Source of the DNA: Siphonodentalium dalli
Lineage: Eukaryota > Mollusca > Scaphopoda > Gadilida > Siphonodentaliidae
Length of the DNA stretch: 64,000 nt
Reading direction: 5' to 3'
NCBI GenBank assembly: GCA_032622095.1
Contig: CP136067.1
Span: forward strand, 48,773,899 to 48,837,898
A program made the position numbers and the translations under genes. Under the pieces are notes generated by a model. That model was not told the DNA's origin and did not search any database. It worked only from the letters and a program-made list of their open reading frames with translations. Shown in pieces: positions 60,746 to 64,000 of this stretch (positions within the stretch are counted from its first letter, which is position 1; every line of letters starts with the position of its first letter).

Positions 60746-62019
60746 GGGTTTCGATTCCTCATAAGGATTTCCCAAAATGAAGCCGCTTAATGAGATAATG
60801 TTGTTTCGGAAATAACAAGGTTTCCTATTTCTGGATCTTTAATAATCCTCTTATGGGAATTTAAATCGTCGGGTCCTTCGTCAACAGATACCACAAGCAT
60901 CCCACTTTGACCAAACAAAATAATTAAGTATTGCTCACTCTTAATGAAAATTCAACACGAGACATAGTCTGGGGCTTGTACTGAAAACGGAACGAACAAG
61001 TACATATTATGTTATTAGATGCAAGTGGCAACAGGACTTCCGGTCGTGGAGAAAATCACTCTGGGCTAGACGAGGTCATGGGTTCGAACTTCGAACATAT
61101 ACTATTAAACTAAAATTATTGTAATGTGGTTGTTACTTTGGAATTACACATTTTATTACAAAATTATAGCATTATAACACGCACGATACAATAACTTCAA
61201 TCACTTTGTTTTTATAGTATTCAACTGGATTTCTACCAGTGTTTGTCTCTCATTGTTGATATTTATTCAACATACATGTATGACGATAACTTCATTAACA
61301 ACATGCATTTACGAGAAATGATATTCAAGAGATCTTCTGGAAAACTCTTTGCTTATTGTGAAGAATGGGAGCGTGAATGTTCCATCTTTTGAGGTCGATG
61401 GTATATTTATACACACTCGATTTGCCTAGTCTATTTTATTTACAAGTTGTTGCCTACGCTATTAAAATTTCGGAGTTCATAGTACTCGCCATCTTCTTCG
61501 CGGTTCAAATCACCATGTTTGTAATTTTATAGTATTGGGCCCTGGGATGAGGGAAATCACAATGTGCCATTGTCTTCGATTGAGTAGTAACATAAGTTTG
61601 AGAACAATATTTATTCACAATGTAGCACGTTATGTGAAACAATATATATTAACAATAATTTAACCAGCTCTTTATATCATATACATTTTTATAAATAACA
61701 AAAACATTATCACAGCTAAGCTTGAAATCAAAACAAAAATCTCAGACACCAAGCAGTTCATATATTGCTATACCCAAATTACTTTGGGGGGGGGGATGTA
61801 TTAATAAATATTTAGTCAAGAAAGACGTGTGACTACCGTCAAGTGCGGCTGAACTACGCCACAACGCCGTTAAACATGGTTGAACCCCATTTGAACATCG
61901 AAAATGTGCGCTGATCAAGTTTTAATCACTTGGTGCACTGGTGTCTGAGAAATAACATAACAACAAATAACAAATAACAACAAACAACAGAGTAACAACA
62001 ACTTGATGACGACGAACAG
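60746..62019. other. Spacer between copies V and VI (empty site for LINE element 1)
   Basis: About 1.27 kb. Unlike the III-IV and IV-V spacers it matches the 0-I spacer, including 61,180-61,440, where GAATGGGAGCGTGAATGTTCCATC is uninterrupted by a LINE. Copy VI polyadenylation signal (minus AATAAA) at 61615-61610; G run of 10 at 61786-61795. A tRNA-like B-box word recurs near 61,080. Confidence 0.6.
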
Positions 62020-63607
62020 CTAGAATCTCAGCGATCTCTTTCTCTGACCGTTGGACCAGGACTTGGACTTGGCTCGGAAGTGACGTAGCTGAGATGAGTA
62101 ATCCTGGTGCAGCATAGATCGATATGACTGCGGGGTGCAGAGCGCCTGGAAAGAGTAATATATAGCAAATAAGTACAAAATAATACTTTCACAGTTCCAC
62201 GAATTATATGTAGAAAACGTACTTGTTGAGGTGCTGAAACACCGTTGCATCGACAGTGAACTACATTTGTTGCAATTACTCTACACATGTGTGTATCAAA
62301 CGTGAGCTTATTGGCACAATGTCTTGTCACCATATTTTGAAACGAATTTCGAAAATGTAGTGAAACAAAACGCACCTGTTTGGATTCGAAGAATTCCTTA
62401 TATCCGCCATGAAGTATATAGATTTCAGGGTAAAACAGGTTCGGGTAATTCTCTGCGTTCATCTCTCTGTCCTTCTGTCGCAGGTGCCTGAGCCTAGAAA
62501 TGAATACATTAAGATATAAACCTTCGCTCACGACATAATCATAGCACATATACATGTAGTTAACTGTATTGCTACGGGTATGCTTACATCCGATTACTTA
62601 ATTAAATAATTAAATAATGCTACAATTTATCCTTTTCATTTTCATGTTAAACTTAAAGGGGTACTGTATACTAAATCCGGCCATATATGGGACCATCTGC
62701 GTTTATATCGAATATCAGCATAACATTAAAGAATTAGAGACATGGATTAGTGTAAAATACACGTGTACTCTATGCACGATGCAAACAACATGGTAATTAT
62801 AATGAAAATGAATTTAGTGTTTTAAGGTTTGTCAATTAGCATATTCCATTCATATGTTAATACATTAATAAACTATGGTTGACATAGAATTGATACTTAC
62901 ATTTTTGGACCGCGTTCAGATGAGAACTCGCAGTGAAAGATGACGATGGTCCTGTGTTTGAGGGGAGCGTCGCCCAAAAACCTCTTCTCGATCATCGCCT
63001 GCGTGTGGAGATTCTCAGCATCCTGCAAATAAGAGGTGACTTAGATACAGATCCTTAGACAATACAAACACTACACAATTCAACCGCAAAATCGCCCGAC
63101 AGGAAAACTGATCATTATTATAACAAAAATATAATTTTGTTCGGGTATTGACGATTGTTAACAATGGGTGGCTGCATTTAGATTCTTGACACACACCACC
63201 ATTAAGAGTGATACAATAAATCTGAATTGATATTCTGAGCGTGTTACCAATTTAATCATTATCAACAAAAAAACAAAAGAAATAAAACTATACGGATATA
63301 CATGTAAAAATTTGTAATACATGTATATGTAATTTCAACATATATATTGATATTTGTTACGTAATAAAATAATGTTGTCAATCAAAATAATGCCAATAAG
63401 ATAATTTAACTTGACATGATCCTCATTATTTTACAAAAGAAATAAATCGATTCCTGTGTTATATTGGCAAATATTAGAGCAGAGGTCATGTCGGTGACGC
63501 ACACGTACCTGGATATGTCCACCTTCGTACTCATATGGGTATCGACAGTCTACGACCACAAACTCGTCGATGCTGTTGCTGAATCGGCCTGACATCAAAT
63601 CTTCCAA
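62020..63607 (-). CDS. cdc25: CDC25-like dual-specificity phosphatase, copy VI (3' half, cut by window edge)
   Basis: E9 62020-62145, E8 62376-62493, E7 62901-63022 and E6 63509-63607 are present with intact splice sites and reading frame; E5 and beyond lie right of the window. The catalytic loop is [11 protein letters not shown]9 reads QSYRSML, where the other copies and vertebrate CDC25s have the YRPM motif (Pro to Ser at residue 282 of the full-length numbering). Whether the 5' part is intact is unknown. Confidence 0.92.
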
Positions 63608-64000
63608 CTGTAAACAAAAATTATCAATTTCACTATCTATATTTTAAAACTGGAACAAGTCTACGATGAAACTACGGCACTTGGATATTTTAGCATATTT
63701 GTTTTACTCATCCTATAAGAACACTGGACGTCTAGTGAAGAATTTCGAGACATGACTGTATACACCATTTATCACACATCTTTCCTAACTACTTTATTAT
63801 CTTATCCCTTCTATCACACCTCACTCTTACTCATCCCTGCACTCGCTTAACTATTCCAACATTTATGAGAGAACAGAGAACTATATTTGAATTTCCGCCT
63901 TTACATTGTAGCTGCCTGTATTGAAACTTGAGGTAACATTTACATAGCAATTATTTTTATAAAAGCCATAGGCTTGTTATCCCGTCATAATTTGAACAGT
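63608..64000 (-). other. Intron 5 of CDC25 copy VI, to window end
   Basis: Matches intron 5 of copies I and III, including the ACTCATCCTATAAGAACACTGGACG stretch at which copy II is broken. Copies IV and V lack about 130 bp here (from TTTTAAAAC to ACACATCTTTCC), so copy VI is again closer to copy I than to its neighbour V. Confidence 0.6.

Overview
The window is animal nuclear DNA. It is AT-rich, its genes have GT-AG introns, and it carries full-length APE-type non-LTR retrotransposons, a TIR element, satellite-like repeats and very frequent TACATGTA words. Those words and the LINE type suggest a lophotrochozoan, probably a mollusc; this is inference, not proof.

The main content is a head-to-tail array, all on the minus strand, of a gene encoding a CDC25-family (M-phase inducer) dual-specificity phosphatase. 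The gene can be assembled exon by exon. Exon 1 (E1) is probably non-coding and lies under a TATA box. Exon 2 (E2, 91 nt) is 5' UTR except that its last three bases are ATG. Exons E3 to E9 (117, 81, 276, 99, 122, 118 and 126 nt) encode the rest. Together they give a 942-nt CDS for 313 aa, with every splice phase consistent. Key motifs are [22 protein letters not shown], the catalytic HC-x5-R loop and GGYKEFF.

Layout from left to right: (0) promoter and exon 1 of a copy that runs off the left edge, then a 6.8-kb LINE in the spacer; (I) a broken copy at 8996-14026 (1-nt deletion in E5, start codon and promoter lost); about 6.7 kb of rearranged intron-1 repeats with two inserted segments, one holding a ~300-bp satellite and a field of GGTACC-type palindromes; (II) a 3'-truncated, nonsense-mutated copy at 21053-32054 with a 5.4-kb LINE in intron 2; (III) an intact copy at 33094-42820 with a Tyr substitution in the catalytic loop; (IV) and (V) nearly identical intact copies at 43914-51782 and 52871-60745, repeating every ~8.96 kb; (VI) the 3' half of another copy from 62020 to beyond the right edge.

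All copies share the same introns. A 0.77-kb TIR element with TTA flanks sits in intron 4 of copies I to V. A tandem ~630-bp repeat carrying a 130-bp inverted-repeat module fills intron 1. The LINE insertion shared by copies I and II, and the empty sites in other copies, allow the duplication history to be ordered. Spacers between complete copies are only 1.0-1.3 kb, so each copy appears to have its own promoter and polyadenylation signal.
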